A stretch of 64,000 nucleotides of DNA, taken from NCBI RefSeq assembly GCF_032051575.1, contig NZ_DAMBYD010000001.1, positions 248,001 through 312,000 on the forward strand. Direction: 5' to 3'. The stretch's first letter is position 1, and each line of letters opens with the position of its first letter. This document shows, in pieces, positions 26,183-33,993 of the stretch. A model generated the notes under the pieces. It made no database searches. It saw only the letters and a list, made by a program, of their open reading frames with translations, and was not told the origin of the DNA. The DNA is from Aminipila sp032051575. Lineage in GTDB: Bacteria > Bacillota > Clostridia > Peptostreptococcales > Anaerovoracaceae. Made by a program: the position numbers and the translations under genes.

Positions 26183-26536
26183 ATGTTGACAGATTTCGGA
26201 AAAATGTGCAGAAAAATCAGGATTGATGCTGATGAGATTCTTGCGACTATGGCCGAAAGACTCGGAGTTGCAGCTTCATTCCTGTCGGCTGTTGAAAATG
26301 GAAGAAAAAATGTACCAGTAGGTTGGTGTGATGCAATTACTAAAGAATATAATTTATCTGATGCAGATGGGCAGAAATTAGTAATAGCAGCAGAAAATTC
26401 ACAAAAACAAGTTAAAATTCAGCTTGAAAACTTAAAGTCTCAGGACAGGGATTTAGTTATGTCCTTTGCAAGAAAATTTGAACAGTTAAACTCAAAAGAA
26501 AAATCTGAGATTTATAAGATTCTAAAGAACGATTAA
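26183..26536 (+). CDS. XRE-family transcriptional regulator
   Basis: 117 aa. The N-terminal lambda-repressor-like helix-turn-helix (LATMAERLGVAASFLSAVEN, about residues 20-39, followed by GRKNVP) is clear. The C-terminal half is a helical dimerisation or partner-binding region. GGAGGATAT lies 6 bp before the ATG. It is paired with an ImmA/IrrE peptidase 10 bp downstream, as in ImmR/ImmA systems, where the peptidase cleaves the regulator after DNA damage; it may equally be an XRE/COG2856 toxin-antitoxin-like pair. Confidence 0.88.
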   Translation: MLTDFGKMCRKIRIDADEILATMAERLGVAASFLSAVENGRKNVPVGWCDAITKEYNLSDADGQKLVIAAENSQKQVKIQLENLKSQDRDLVMSFARKFEQLNSKEKSEIYKILKND

Positions 26537-26545
26537 AAAGGGGTG

Positions 26546-27076
26546 ATGAAGTTAGTGGACAGTTTTTATAGAGCTAAGCCTTTATCAAGGGAAGGTATCG
26601 CAAATATAGCTAAAAAAGTTAGAAGAATTTTTGGAATAAGCGATGATACATATTATGTTGATGTAATTGAATTGCTTGAAAAAACTATTCCTAAATTCAT
26701 AGAAGAATTTCATTGTGAGGTTCGGCCTGATTATGAAATGCAGGAAATGGCAATAACATATCCCAATGAAAACAAAATTGAAATCCGCGAAAGTGTTTAT
26801 CTGGGTGCAGTGCATGGAAATGGTAGAGATCGCTTTACAATTATCCATGAAATAGGGCATTATGTACTACATGATGAAATTTCAACGTGTTTTGCGAGAA
26901 GAAGCGAGAAAATAAAAACTTATGAAAATCCTGAATGGCAGGCTGACGCTTTTGCCGGAGAGTTTCTAATGCTCCGTACATTAATAGCCGATATGAGCTC
27001 TGTAAAGGTGGCTAATAAGTGTGGCGTTTCACCTGCTGCTGCGAGATATCAGTGCAAAAAAATAAATGAGATATAA
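26546..27076 (+). CDS. ImmA/IrrE-family metallopeptidase
   Basis: 176 aa. The zinc-peptidase motif HEIGHYVLHDE is near residue 100, with a downstream EWQADAFAGEFLM supplying the third ligand (Glu/Asp in the ADxFA motif). AAGGGGTGATG precedes; GTG at 26555 has a better spacing and is an alternative start. Partner of the upstream XRE protein and likely its cleaving enzyme, acting as a derepression switch of the prophage or in a stress response. Located at the right end of the prophage, away from a lysogeny module that must otherwise be to the left. Confidence 0.88.
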   Translation: MKLVDSFYRAKPLSREGIANIAKKVRRIFGISDDTYYVDVIELLEKTIPKFIEEFHCEVRPDYEMQEMAITYPNENKIEIRESVYLGAVHGNGRDRFTIIHEIGHYVLHDEISTCFARRSEKIKTYENPEWQADAFAGEFLMLRTLIADMSSVKVANKCGVSPAAARYQCKKINEI

Positions 27077-27251
27077 AATCCCACTTACTTTTAAGTGTTT
27101 TGATAAATATAAACTGTTGATTGTTGGCGCAATCAACATTCATGGACACATGGCTCGCATGGTCCGCTCTCTTTTAAAGATTTCTTATTTTACCATAAAT
27201 ATGAGAAGAAATCAAGAGTTTTGTTTCGAGCCAGAAAGGAATATGGTGAGA

Positions 27252-27389
27252 ACATGACTTATCCAATTGACCCAAATAGGAAAATAAAAGGATTTATCTT
27301 TAGAGCATCATTTACACGAGATGGTGTTACATATTATGCTAAGAATTATGGAAAAAGAGCATTTAAGATTCCTCTTTATTATTAGTTAA
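27252..27389 (+). CDS. Small hypothetical phage protein, possible 3' frameshift
   Basis: 45 aa, ATG after GGTGAG. Reads MTYPIDPNRKIKGFIFRASF and then TRDGVTYYAKNYGKRAYLRF. The segment G-x-YYAKxYGKRA is typical of small phage proteins that normally end in a KAFKIP-type tail. Here that tail (FKIPLYY then TAG) appears in another frame after a TAT near 27360, suggesting a recent two-base insertion. Function unknown. The rest of the 27077-27463 interval holds no other convincing gene. Confidence 0.4.
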
Positions 27390-27463
27390 TAAACATGTTT
27401 GACTGATAAATTACCAGGCAAAAACTTAACTATTGAAAATTATAATAAAGGAGGGATTCTTAA

Positions 27464-27868
27464 ATGCTAAGTGTAATTAAAGAATATAAAGGTTTTTTTG
27501 TACTTGTTATAGTGATAATTGCTGTTGCCGTATTAATCTCTTTTGCGTCAAGCTTTTACTACTCATTCTTAGGGTTTGAAAGAGTAAAAGATTTAGATGG
27601 AGCAACAGACCGTGGAAAGACAATAATGACCAATTGGTTATACGCAGGGGTAGGACTTGATACAGATTATGTTAGCTATGAAGGAATAAATTGGGGTACC
27701 AATATTACAATTGAGGCTAAAGGTAAATCTGTAGAAGGAAAATATTTTGGATATAACACACAAGATGATTGCCATTACGTATATCTAGCCCCATTAATAA
27801 TAGGCGGCGAAAAAGTCTACAAAATTAGTGAAGAAGCTTGCTGGATAACTGCGAATCCAACCGAATAA
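27464..27868 (+). CDS. Membrane-anchored extracellular protein at the prophage end
   Basis: 134 aa. One N-terminal membrane helix (FFVLVIVIIAVAVLISFASS, about residues 11-30), then a soluble, probably extracytoplasmic domain with two cysteines (DDCHYVYLAP and EEACWITAN). GGAGGGATT precedes the ATG. Its place between the ImmA gene and attR, with its own terminator, is typical of a lysogenic-conversion (moron) gene. Not recognised; could be a surface-modifying or superinfection-exclusion factor. Confidence 0.65.
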   Translation: MLSVIKEYKGFFVLVIVIIAVAVLISFASSFYYSFLGFERVKDLDGATDRGKTIMTNWLYAGVGLDTDYVSYEGINWGTNITIEAKGKSVEGKYFGYNTQDDCHYVYLAPLIIGGEKVYKISEEACWITANPTE

Positions 27869-27973
27869 GTAAATACAGAGATGAAATTAAAGAATTATAA
27901 TTTAGTTGTCGTAAAAGTTGTCGTAAAACTATAAATTTAGCTAACATTCATAAACATTTTTAAACATTAATAA

Positions 27974-28013
27974 AAAGGCTCAGCGTATTGGAATTAACAC
28001 GTTTGAGCCTTTG
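27974..28013 (+). terminator. Terminator at the prophage right end
   Basis: AAAGGCTCA (27974-27982) pairs with TGAGCCTTT (28004-28012) around a 21-nt loop. It stops transcription of the last prophage gene before attR. Confidence 0.7.
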
Positions 28014-28045
28014 TTAACATATTGTACCATTATCATAAATTTAAA

Positions 28046-28068
28046 TTCGAGTCCCATGTCCTCCGCCA
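28046..28068 (+). other. attR: 3' end of a tRNA gene (tRNA-Ser-like)
   Basis: 23 bp comprising a T-loop TTCGAGT, T-stem strand CCCAT, acceptor strand GTCCTCC, discriminator G and encoded CCA. The sequence upstream cannot form the rest of a tRNA, so this is the fragment left by integration into a tRNA 3' end. Discriminator G and acceptor GGAGGAC/GTCCTCC favour tRNA-Ser. The intact gene should carry a T-stem ATGGG and lie at attL. Confidence 0.85.
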
Positions 28069-28073
28069 AAACA

Positions 28074-28103
28074 AAAAAGAGACTTTCGGGTCTCTTTTTG
28101 TTT
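28074..28103 (+). terminator. Terminator of the target tRNA gene
   Basis: AAAAAGAGAC/GTCTCTTTTT stem with 6-nt loop TTTCGG, then GTTTT. It lies 5 bp after the tRNA 3' end, and marks the return to chromosomal DNA. Confidence 0.8.
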
Positions 28104-28182
28104 TGCTTGGAGACAAGACGAGAATCCGCGATTTTTTGTTGCGTGATAGCCTATTCATATTTTATAGAGCAATAAAAAGGAA

Positions 28183-28213
28183 CTTCTTCAGGACTCAAAG
28201 TATCCTGAAGAAG
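28183..28213 (-). terminator. Terminator of the signal peptidase gene
   Basis: CTTCTTCAGGA/TCCTGAAGAAG 11-bp perfect stem; on the minus strand it is followed by TTCCTTTTTATTG, so it ends the leftward transcript of the signal peptidase gene. Confidence 0.8.
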
Positions 28214-28247
28214 CTCACAATAAAATTTTAAAATACATTCAATTATA

Positions 28248-28760
28248 CTAATTTAAAATCCCAAGCGAATCAAAAGGAAAGGCTCTAAAATATACAACCC
28301 CAGTGATTTCATTAACATTAATGAATCCAACCGCAGGGTCACGACTGTCAGAACTATGTTCTCTATTATCACCTAAGGCGAAAATACTATTTTCAGGCAC
28401 TACATAAACGCCATCACCATAAGTAATATTTGTACCAATGTAGGGTTCATTTAGCTGAGTACCATTTCTATAAACATTGCCATTAGAAATAGTAATTACA
28501 TCACCTTCAATACCAATCACTCTTTTAATCAATACTTTATGAGAGAAAGAGTTGAGCTTGATATTAGTGTTGAAAGTAACTATATCTCCATAATTAAATG
28601 AATTTTTATATGTAGATACTTTTTCTGTTAATAGTAAATCATGATTTTGTAAAGTTGGCTGCATGGATTCACCTAAAACAAAAGTTGGTTTTGTAATGAA
28701 AAATAATAATAAAATAAATATTATAAAAAATTTATACTCTTTAATGAAATTTTTAACCAT
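28248..28760 (-). CDS. lepB: Signal peptidase I
   Basis: 170 aa from the ATG whose upstream sequence has GGGGAG 6 bp away; an earlier in-frame ATG lacks this. One N-terminal membrane helix (FFIIFILLLFFITKP), then the S26 boxes: SMQPTL with the catalytic Ser, KRVIG with the catalytic Lys, and GDNREHSSDSR. It removes signal peptides of secreted proteins on the outer face of the membrane. Lies alone directly after attR, transcribed leftwards, so it belongs to the host rather than the phage. Clostridia often carry several such paralogues. Confidence 0.92.
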   Translation of the reverse strand: MVKNFIKEYKFFIIFILLLFFITKPTFVLGESMQPTLQNHDLLLTEKVSTYKNSFNYGDIVTFNTNIKLNSFSHKVLIKRVIGIEGDVITISNGNVYRNGTQLNEPYIGTNITYGDGVYVVPENSIFALGDNREHSSDSRDPAVGFINVNEITGVVYFRAFPFDSLGILN

Positions 28761-28954
28761 AATAATCTCCCCAAATAATCTCCCAATATTTTTATACAAG
28801 TATAACATAAAATCTTTAAAATAGGATTAGAAAAATAAAAAATGAAGGTAACAGTTTACAAAGAAAATAAAAACTCGTTTCTTTTACTGTAATTAAAAAT
28901 CACCGGTGAAAAAGTTAAAACAATTAATTTTATGAAAGAAAAGAGGTAAAAATT

Positions 28955-29416
28955 ATGTCGTATACTAAATGTGAATTATTTGTTGATGCCCTTGCTGAAG
29001 AAGTGTTAAACATTAGTCCCAAGAATCATGAAAGATTTTGCTTTAAACCTAATAAGATTTTTAAAGATGATTTAGGCATAACTTCAACTGGAAAGTTAGT
29101 TATACTGTCAGAAGGGGATTACAGAATCACAGCTTCTGCTAATATCTATGGAGGTGCTGCTAATGATTTTGTACATTTTGGTTTTGATACTTTAGGCCGT
29201 GATGGAGAAACTGGTGCTGGAAAGTATTATGATTATTTACAGACTACAGTAAAATGTGACAGTTCTGGTAATGGAGCACAGATCTTTGGTAATGTTAGCG
29301 ATGTTGCTCATTTCACGGCAGGTCAAGTTATTGGTTGCATATATCTTAGAGGAAATGAAAATACAGTAAATATTAAGGCCTGTTGCCCAATGATGACAAT
29401 TGAAAAAATTGGATAA
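28955..29416 (+). CDS. Hypothetical protein with C1q/TNF-like jelly-roll features
   Basis: 153 aa, no signal peptide or membrane helix. Predicted all-beta: short strands alternating with Gly/Asn turns (ITSTGKLVILSEGDYRITAS, then FDTLGRDGETGAGKYYDYLQ and IGCIYLRGNENTVNIKA), similar in texture to C1q/TNF-type domains such as the C-terminal part of exosporium proteins. AAAGAGG lies 8 bp before the ATG, and a strong terminator follows, so it is a single-gene unit. The family assignment is tentative; a spore or cell-surface trimer is possible. Confidence 0.6.
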   Translation: MSYTKCELFVDALAEEVLNISPKNHERFCFKPNKIFKDDLGITSTGKLVILSEGDYRITASANIYGGAANDFVHFGFDTLGRDGETGAGKYYDYLQTTVKCDSSGNGAQIFGNVSDVAHFTAGQVIGCIYLRGNENTVNIKACCPMMTIEKIG

Positions 29417-29428
29417 TGTAAAAGTCTA

Positions 29429-29466
29429 AAATATAGCTCCTTTTTATGGGGCTATATTTTTTTACT
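29429..29466 (+). terminator. Intrinsic terminator
   Basis: 12-bp stem AAATATAGCTCC/GGGGCTATATTT (one G-T pair), 7-nt loop and a run of Ts. Confidence 0.88.
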
Positions 29467-29518
29467 TGGAATTTTACCTTTAGAATTGCAAGTGACGGGA
29501 AGCATAAAACCATATTGT

Positions 29519-29672
29519 TAAAATATACAATAAAGAAAGAAGTAAACAATATAAAACAATTTATATAACGTTGCGTTTGATGCTAGGCTTGTCAAGTGTT
29601 AGTGCTTTGGCGGATGAAGGGGATATTTGGCAAGAAAAAACATATCACAAACTCCTATTTCTTTTATTTTAG
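29519..29672 (+). pseudogene. Possible remnant of a secreted-protein gene
   Basis: In the 29417-29756 gap, one frame from about 29519 to the TAG at 29672 reads a signal-peptide-like end (YKTIYITLRLMLGLSSVSA then LADEGDIW) and stops soon after. There is no Shine-Dalgarno or good start upstream. It looks like the stump of a gene for an exported protein, but could be chance. Confidence 0.25.
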
Positions 29673-29691
29673 TAAATAAGGTTGACAAAAG

Positions 29692-29713
29692 CACGCATTA
29701 TTGCGTGTTTTTT
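29692..29713 (+). terminator. Intrinsic terminator (prophage-like hairpin)
   Basis: CACGCA/TGCGTG stem, loop TTAT, then TTTTTT. The stem is identical to the prophage hairpin at 24763, hinting that this stretch derives from another phage element. Confidence 0.7.
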
Positions 29714-29756
29714 AATATACATTTTTTAAGCCCAAAGGGCAGAAAGAGAGGACAAT

Positions 29757-29960
29757 ATGTTAAAGAAGGAATTTTCAAAGAAGTATGATGGAGTAATTAG
29801 AGACATTGCTATTAAGCAGCAGGTGGACATGGGAACAGCCACAGATATGCTTATATACGAAATCAGAGTACACGCGGGTACTGTAAAGAGACAGGATACC
29901 TACATAGATGAGGTTGACTGGAAGCAGGCAAAAAAAGATTTAGACAGCATTACAGACTAG
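29757..29960 (+). CDS. Small hypothetical protein
   Basis: 67 aa. AGAGAGGAC precedes the ATG. Helical and charged: KKEFSKKYDGVIRDIAIKQQ then VDMGTATDMLIYEIRVHAGT and an acidic end. No membrane or signal segment. It lies between two terminators, so it is its own unit, although the upstream terminator is close. Size, setting and hairpins are phage-like, so it may be left from a degraded element. Function unknown. Confidence 0.6.
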   Translation: MLKKEFSKKYDGVIRDIAIKQQVDMGTATDMLIYEIRVHAGTVKRQDTYIDEVDWKQAKKDLDSITD

Positions 29961-29965
29961 CAGCA

Positions 29966-29992
29966 AAGGAGCCCTCGGGCTCCTTATTTTTT
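29966..29992 (+). terminator. Intrinsic terminator
   Basis: AAGGAGCC (29966-29973)/GGCTCCTT (29978-29985), loop CTCG, then ATTTTTT. Confidence 0.88.
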
Positions 29993-30097
29993 ATGAAATA
30001 AGGTGACAAAATGAAAACAAGCGCCTTTAATCACAAGTAACAAATAATAGTCCCCAATAATATATTGTAATATGTTGAATAAAAAGGAGGATATAGA

Positions 30098-30682
30098 ATG
30101 AGAAGGGTTAGGAGATGTCAAAACATTTGTATTCCAATTAATCAAGTAAATCTAATATTTGACTCAAGAACAACATGGAGAGATCTTACTGTTTGGCTTA
30201 GATCTTATGTGCACACTAAACAGGGAGGATTAGGTGATTTAGATGCAATAAAGGAGAAATTGAATGCGGTACTGGTAAAATCTACCAATATTTTTAGTTT
30301 AATATTTGGAGAGCAGTCTGCCGATGAATACGTAGATCTGTGGAACAACTTTATTAATTATTATGATAAACTGATTGAAGCCCAAATCAGTGGAGACATG
30401 GAAACAGTAAATAAAAATAAAGAAAAGCTACAGGAAAATTCGGTGCAGACAGCTTGGTTTTTAGCACATATCAATCCTTACTGGACAGAAAGCGAATGGA
30501 TAGAATTGCTCTCACTATATAATCAAATGTCCATTGACCAATCAACTGCACTTTTAAACAAAGACGATAAAAAAGATATATATGGATTTGATAAGCTCTT
30601 AACTCTCTCTTCGAGGATAGGAGACTATTACTCACAAGGCATACTTGACTATTTAATTTATACTAGTAGAGTCATGACATAA
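30098..30682 (+). CDS. Helical protein of unknown function (Clostridia family)
   Basis: 194 aa, AAGGAGG before the ATG. Two successive helical segments, each with aromatic and Trp anchors (TTWRDLTVWLRSYV; DEYVDLWNNFINYYDKLIEA) and a middle AHINPYWTESEWIELL. The pattern resembles a group of Firmicutes proteins of about 180 aa often misnamed acetylglutamate kinase; no kinase motif is present here. Cytoplasmic, no signal peptide. Function unknown. It is not clearly co-transcribed with nhaC, since a candidate promoter lies between. Confidence 0.72.
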   Translation: MRRVRRCQNICIPINQVNLIFDSRTTWRDLTVWLRSYVHTKQGGLGDLDAIKEKLNAVLVKSTNIFSLIFGEQSADEYVDLWNNFINYYDKLIEAQISGDMETVNKNKEKLQENSVQTAWFLAHINPYWTESEWIELLSLYNQMSIDQSTALLNKDDKKDIYGFDKLLTLSSRIGDYYSQGILDYLIYTSRVMT

Positions 30683-30700
30683 TAAAATACATAGCAGAAC

Positions 30701-30732
30701 TGTTGCAAAAGTGTTGCAGAATTATTTAAAAT
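30701..30732 (+). promoter_or_regulatory. Candidate SARP-activated promoter of the nhaC operon
   Basis: Direct heptamer repeat TGTTGCA at 30701-30707 and 30712-30718 (11-bp period, 4-bp spacer). TAAAAT follows exactly 8 bp after the second copy (30727-30732). This is the published geometry of SARP activator sites, and the operon encodes a SARP protein. A 118-base leader would follow. Confidence 0.45.
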
Positions 30733-30856
30733 GTCAAAAAATAATTTATAAAATATATAAATAAATTTCAAAGGGGGACAAAAAACACAGGTGTGGAAAT
30801 GGTTTGCAAGTATAATTAAGAAAAAATAAATCATTTCTTTAAAGGAGGAAACGAAA

Positions 30857-32305
30857 ATGGAAGAAAACATGAAAAAACCGGCATTAGGAGTAGCACTGGC
30901 AATTATACTCTTCTTGTTTGGAAGTTTCGCTGTACAACTAGTTACAATAGGAACACCTGATGTGCATATGACGCTGATTTTTGCTACAGTATTTGCTGTA
31001 GTAATGCTTGCTATTTTTAACAAGACACCTTTATCACTTATAGAGGCAGGAGTTATTCACGGAACTAAGATAGCAACTATATCCATGATGATCCTGATGT
31101 TTATCGGAGTTATGATTCCTGCATGGATTGCAGCAGGAACAATTCCATCACTGATTTATTATGGGGTACAGATCATATCACCTTCAGTATTTTTACTGAC
31201 TACGATCTTGGTATGCTCTTTATCATGTCTTGCAACCGGAACTTCCTGGGGTACTGCAGCAACTTTCGGTGTAGCACTTATGGGTATTGGAGGAGGCCTT
31301 GGTGTCGATCCTGCCATGACAGCAGGTGCTGTTATTTCAGGGGCTATCTTTGGTGATAAGCTGTCTCCAATTTCGGATACCGTTAACTTGTCATCCGCTA
31401 CCTGTGAAGTTAATGTTTTCGCACATATTAAAAGTGTAGCTACTGCAACTGTACCTGGGTACATACTTGCTTTAGTAGTAGCAGTTGTTCTAGGAATGAA
31501 ACATTCTAAAGGTCAAATTACCAGCGATCAAGTAAGTACTTTGCTTTCCGCATTGAGTACACACTTTAACGTAACACCACTTTACGCACTTATTAGTTTA
31601 ATACCAATGATTCTGGTTGTGGTACTGGCATTAAGAAAGTTTAATGCACTTGCAACAATTGTAATTAGCGCAATGATAGGAATGATAATCGCTATTATAT
31701 TTCAAGGCTATAACCTTCAAGAAATGATGTCCTTCATGAACTATGGTTATGTGATAGATACTGGAAATGTGGATGTGGACAAGCTGCTGAACAGAGGTGG
31801 TCTGCAGTCTATGATGTGGACCGTATCCATTGGATATTTGGGTCTCTCGTATGGTGGAATACTGGAAAAAACAGGGGTACTTGATACATTGCTGTTCAGT
31901 GCAAAAGCTATTACAAGTAATGCACGTAATTTAATATTAACTCACATGTTGGCAGGAATGGCAACGGTTATGGCAACAGCCAGCCCATATGTATGCATTT
32001 TGATCCCAGGCAGAATGTTTATTGCAGGTTACGACAAGTTAGGAATTAAAAGAACCGTTGCATCCAGAACCTTAGAACACTCTGGTATTTGTTTAGACCC
32101 TTTACTACCATGGTCGCTTGGGGCTGTTTACTTCTCAGGAGTACTTGGTGTCAGCCCTCTAGAGTACGCACCATATGCTGTATTGTGTTGGGCCGTGCCA
32201 ATAATTGCAGCATTTTACGCTATAACAGGTATCTTCGTATGGAAAGAAGATTCTCCATTAAAAGATGCTGAATCGGAAAAAACAGTAGTTAAGACGAAAG
32301 CATAA
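30857..32305 (+). CDS. nhaC: NhaC-family Na+/H+ antiporter-type transporter
   Basis: 482 aa integral membrane protein with about 11-12 helices. Characteristic NhaC stretches are MILMFIGVMIPAWIAAGTIP, SCLATGTSWGTAATFG and GAIFGDKLSPISDTVNLSS. AAAGGAGGAAAC precedes the ATG. The family exchanges Na+ for H+, but members such as MleN also carry organic anions. Here it begins an operon with two amidohydrolases and a regulator, so it may import the amidohydrolase substrate or export the product rather than serve pH homeostasis (inference). Confidence 0.88.
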   Translation: MEENMKKPALGVALAIILFLFGSFAVQLVTIGTPDVHMTLIFATVFAVVMLAIFNKTPLSLIEAGVIHGTKIATISMMILMFIGVMIPAWIAAGTIPSLIYYGVQIISPSVFLLTTILVCSLSCLATGTSWGTAATFGVALMGIGGGLGVDPAMTAGAVISGAIFGDKLSPISDTVNLSSATCEVNVFAHIKSVATATVPGYILALVVAVVLGMKHSKGQITSDQVSTLLSALSTHFNVTPLYALISLIPMILVVVLALRKFNALATIVISAMIGMIIAIIFQGYNLQEMMSFMNYGYVIDTGNVDVDKLLNRGGLQSMMWTVSIGYLGLSYGGILEKTGVLDTLLFSAKAITSNARNLILTHMLAGMATVMATASPYVCILIPGRMFIAGYDKLGIKRTVASRTLEHSGICLDPLLPWSLGAVYFSGVLGVSPLEYAPYAVLCWAVPIIAAFYAITGIFVWKEDSPLKDAESEKTVVKTKA

Positions 32306-32322
32306 TTAAAGGGGTGAAAATA

Positions 32323-33945
32323 ATGGAACTAGATGTATTGCTTAAAAATGGAATTATATATACAATGGAAGAAGAGGGCAAAACAGTTGAAGCATTGGGT
32401 ATAAAAGATGGCAAAATTGTATTTGCAGGAAGCGACTGCGAAGCAGAGGGCTTTAACAGCTTAAATATAGTTAATTTACAGGGGCAGGCAGTTATTCCCG
32501 GTATGGCTGATTCTCACATGCATATGTATGCCTATTGCCAGAATCAGACTTCTGTCAACTTAGAGCAGGCCAAAAGTATGGATGAGATGATTGTGCTTAT
32601 GAAGAAAAAAGCAGAAAAAACACCTGAAGGAAACTGGATTAAGGGTGTAAACTTTGATCAGACAAAGTTTAAGGAAAATCGTTTCCCTACGCGTCAGGAC
32701 TTGGACAAGATTAGTACCGTGCATCCGATTGTAATTAAAAGATGCTGCCTACATGCGGTCGTAGCCAATACTAAGGCCTTGGAACTAGCTGGCGTAGGGG
32801 CAGGGTACGATGGTGGTACTGGTGGCATTGTTGAATTCGATGAAAATGGTATGCCTAATGGGATTTTAAGAGAACAGAGTACCAAGGTCTTTGACGAGAT
32901 TATGCCAGATCCTCTTTTTGACAAAGAAGAAAAGAAAAGAATTTTTCAACAGGTGCTTGCAGACATGTCTTCTAAGGGAGTTACAACGATTCACACTTAT
33001 GCTGCAAAAATCTGGCGTTATGATGAAGATATTAATACATATCGCGGTCTTGACAACGCTGGGGAACTTCCAGTCCGAGTTACAGTGTATATGGATGAAC
33101 TATTTACCCCAGAAATTTTAACGGAAGATCAGAAGGATGATGCACACAGGATAGTGCAATTTGGAGGGTATAAGCTATTTTCCGATGGTTCCCTTGGGTC
33201 TAGGTCAGCGGCGTTACAGGAACCATATAATGATGATCCTGAAAATAGAGGCTTTGTAGTTTGTGAGCAGGAAGAATTTAATGCAAAAGTGCTGCAAGCT
33301 TATGAAAAGGGTCTGCAGCCAGCAATTCATGCAATTGGTGACCGAGCGCTTGATATGACCCTTACAGCTATAGAAGAAACGCTGCGGGTTACAAAAGAAA
33401 ATGGAATGTCAGAAGAAGAGCAGAAACATCGTCTGCCGTTCCGAATTATTCATGTACAGATGGTTAACGATGAACTGGTTGAGCGTATGAAGAAGCTTCC
33501 GCTGGTACTTGACATACAGCCTGTATTTCTTGGCACGGATGCTCGTTGGATTGAAGATCGTATCGGCAGTAAACGTGCAAAGGGAGCATATGCCTGGAAG
33601 ACACTAAAAAATGAAGGATTCATTCAAACAGGAGGATCTGATTGCCCCGTTGAATCTTTTGACCCGATTGCAGGAATATTTTCTGCTGTTGCCCGTTGTG
33701 ATAAGGATGGACAGCCTGCAGGCGGCTATGGTCCTCAAGAAAAATTATCGGTATATGAAGCAATTGAAGTTTTTACAAAAAATGTTCATTATGCCACTGG
33801 GCAGCAGGACAAGTTAGGGACCTTAGAAGTAGGAAAGTTTGCCGACTTAGTCGTATTAGATTGCAATCCTTTTGAGATTGATGAAATGGCACTAAAAGAT
33901 ATCAAAGTACAGCAAACATATATTGCAGGAAAAAGAGTATTTTAA
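32323..33945 (+). CDS. YtcJ-like amidohydrolase (Amidohydro_3)
   Basis: 540 aa from the ATG at 32323 (AAAGGGG 8 bp upstream). Amidohydrolase superfamily: N-terminal beta domain (VLLKNGIIYTMEE), metal motif DSHMHMY (HxH) near residue 65, SDGSLGSRSAAL near 288, a histidine in AIHAIGDRAL near 337, and the metal Asp in TGGSDCPVESFDP near 435. The composite beta domain closes at the C-terminus (TYIAGKRVF). Probably hydrolyses an N-acyl or cyclic amide; substrate unknown. Cytoplasmic, no signal peptide. Confidence 0.9.
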   Translation: MELDVLLKNGIIYTMEEEGKTVEALGIKDGKIVFAGSDCEAEGFNSLNIVNLQGQAVIPGMADSHMHMYAYCQNQTSVNLEQAKSMDEMIVLMKKKAEKTPEGNWIKGVNFDQTKFKENRFPTRQDLDKISTVHPIVIKRCCLHAVVANTKALELAGVGAGYDGGTGGIVEFDENGMPNGILREQSTKVFDEIMPDPLFDKEEKKRIFQQVLADMSSKGVTTIHTYAAKIWRYDEDINTYRGLDNAGELPVRVTVYMDELFTPEILTEDQKDDAHRIVQFGGYKLFSDGSLGSRSAALQEPYNDDPENRGFVVCEQEEFNAKVLQAYEKGLQPAIHAIGDRALDMTLTAIEETLRVTKENGMSEEEQKHRLPFRIIHVQMVNDELVERMKKLPLVLDIQPVFLGTDARWIEDRIGSKRAKGAYAWKTLKNEGFIQTGGSDCPVESFDPIAGIFSAVARCDKDGQPAGGYGPQEKLSVYEAIEVFTKNVHYATGQQDKLGTLEVGKFADLVVLDCNPFEIDEMALKDIKVQQTYIAGKRVF

Positions 33946-33993
33946 AACCTAATTCCATATAATAATTGATGGGAATGGCTGGAGGAACAGAGA

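Larger units (their letters stand above)
1..28068 (+). mobile_element. Siphovirus-type prophage, right-hand part
   Basis: Contiguous phage modules on one strand: replication, late activator, packaging, head, tail, lysis and an XRE/ImmA pair, closed by a tRNA 3'-end fragment that acts as attR. No integrase is visible, so the left end, integrase and intact target tRNA must lie before position 1. The long tape measure gene and HK97-type head genes indicate a non-contractile long-tailed phage. No structural gene in view is broken, so the element may still be inducible (inference). Confidence 0.95.

Noticed and set aside
26183..27076. Anti-phage defence system made of XRE and ImmA/IrrE genes
   Set aside because: The pair is a standard phage or mobile-element regulatory module; nothing in the sequence shows a separate defence effector.
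27066..27257. 63-codon frame right after the ImmA gene
   Set aside because: No Shine-Dalgarno, low-quality composition and overlap with the better-supported small gene at 27252.
28022..28231. 69-codon frame spanning attR and the tRNA terminator
   Set aside because: The sequence is explained by the tRNA fragment and hairpin; no start signal.
28900..28909. Palindrome TCACCGGTGA before the jelly-roll gene
   Set aside because: Only 10 bp, no promoter position could be fixed; too short to claim an operator.
30790..30830. Possible sigma-54 promoter (TGG ... TTGCA) before nhaC
   Set aside because: GG and GC elements are 9 rather than 10 bases apart, and no sigma-54 activator gene is nearby.
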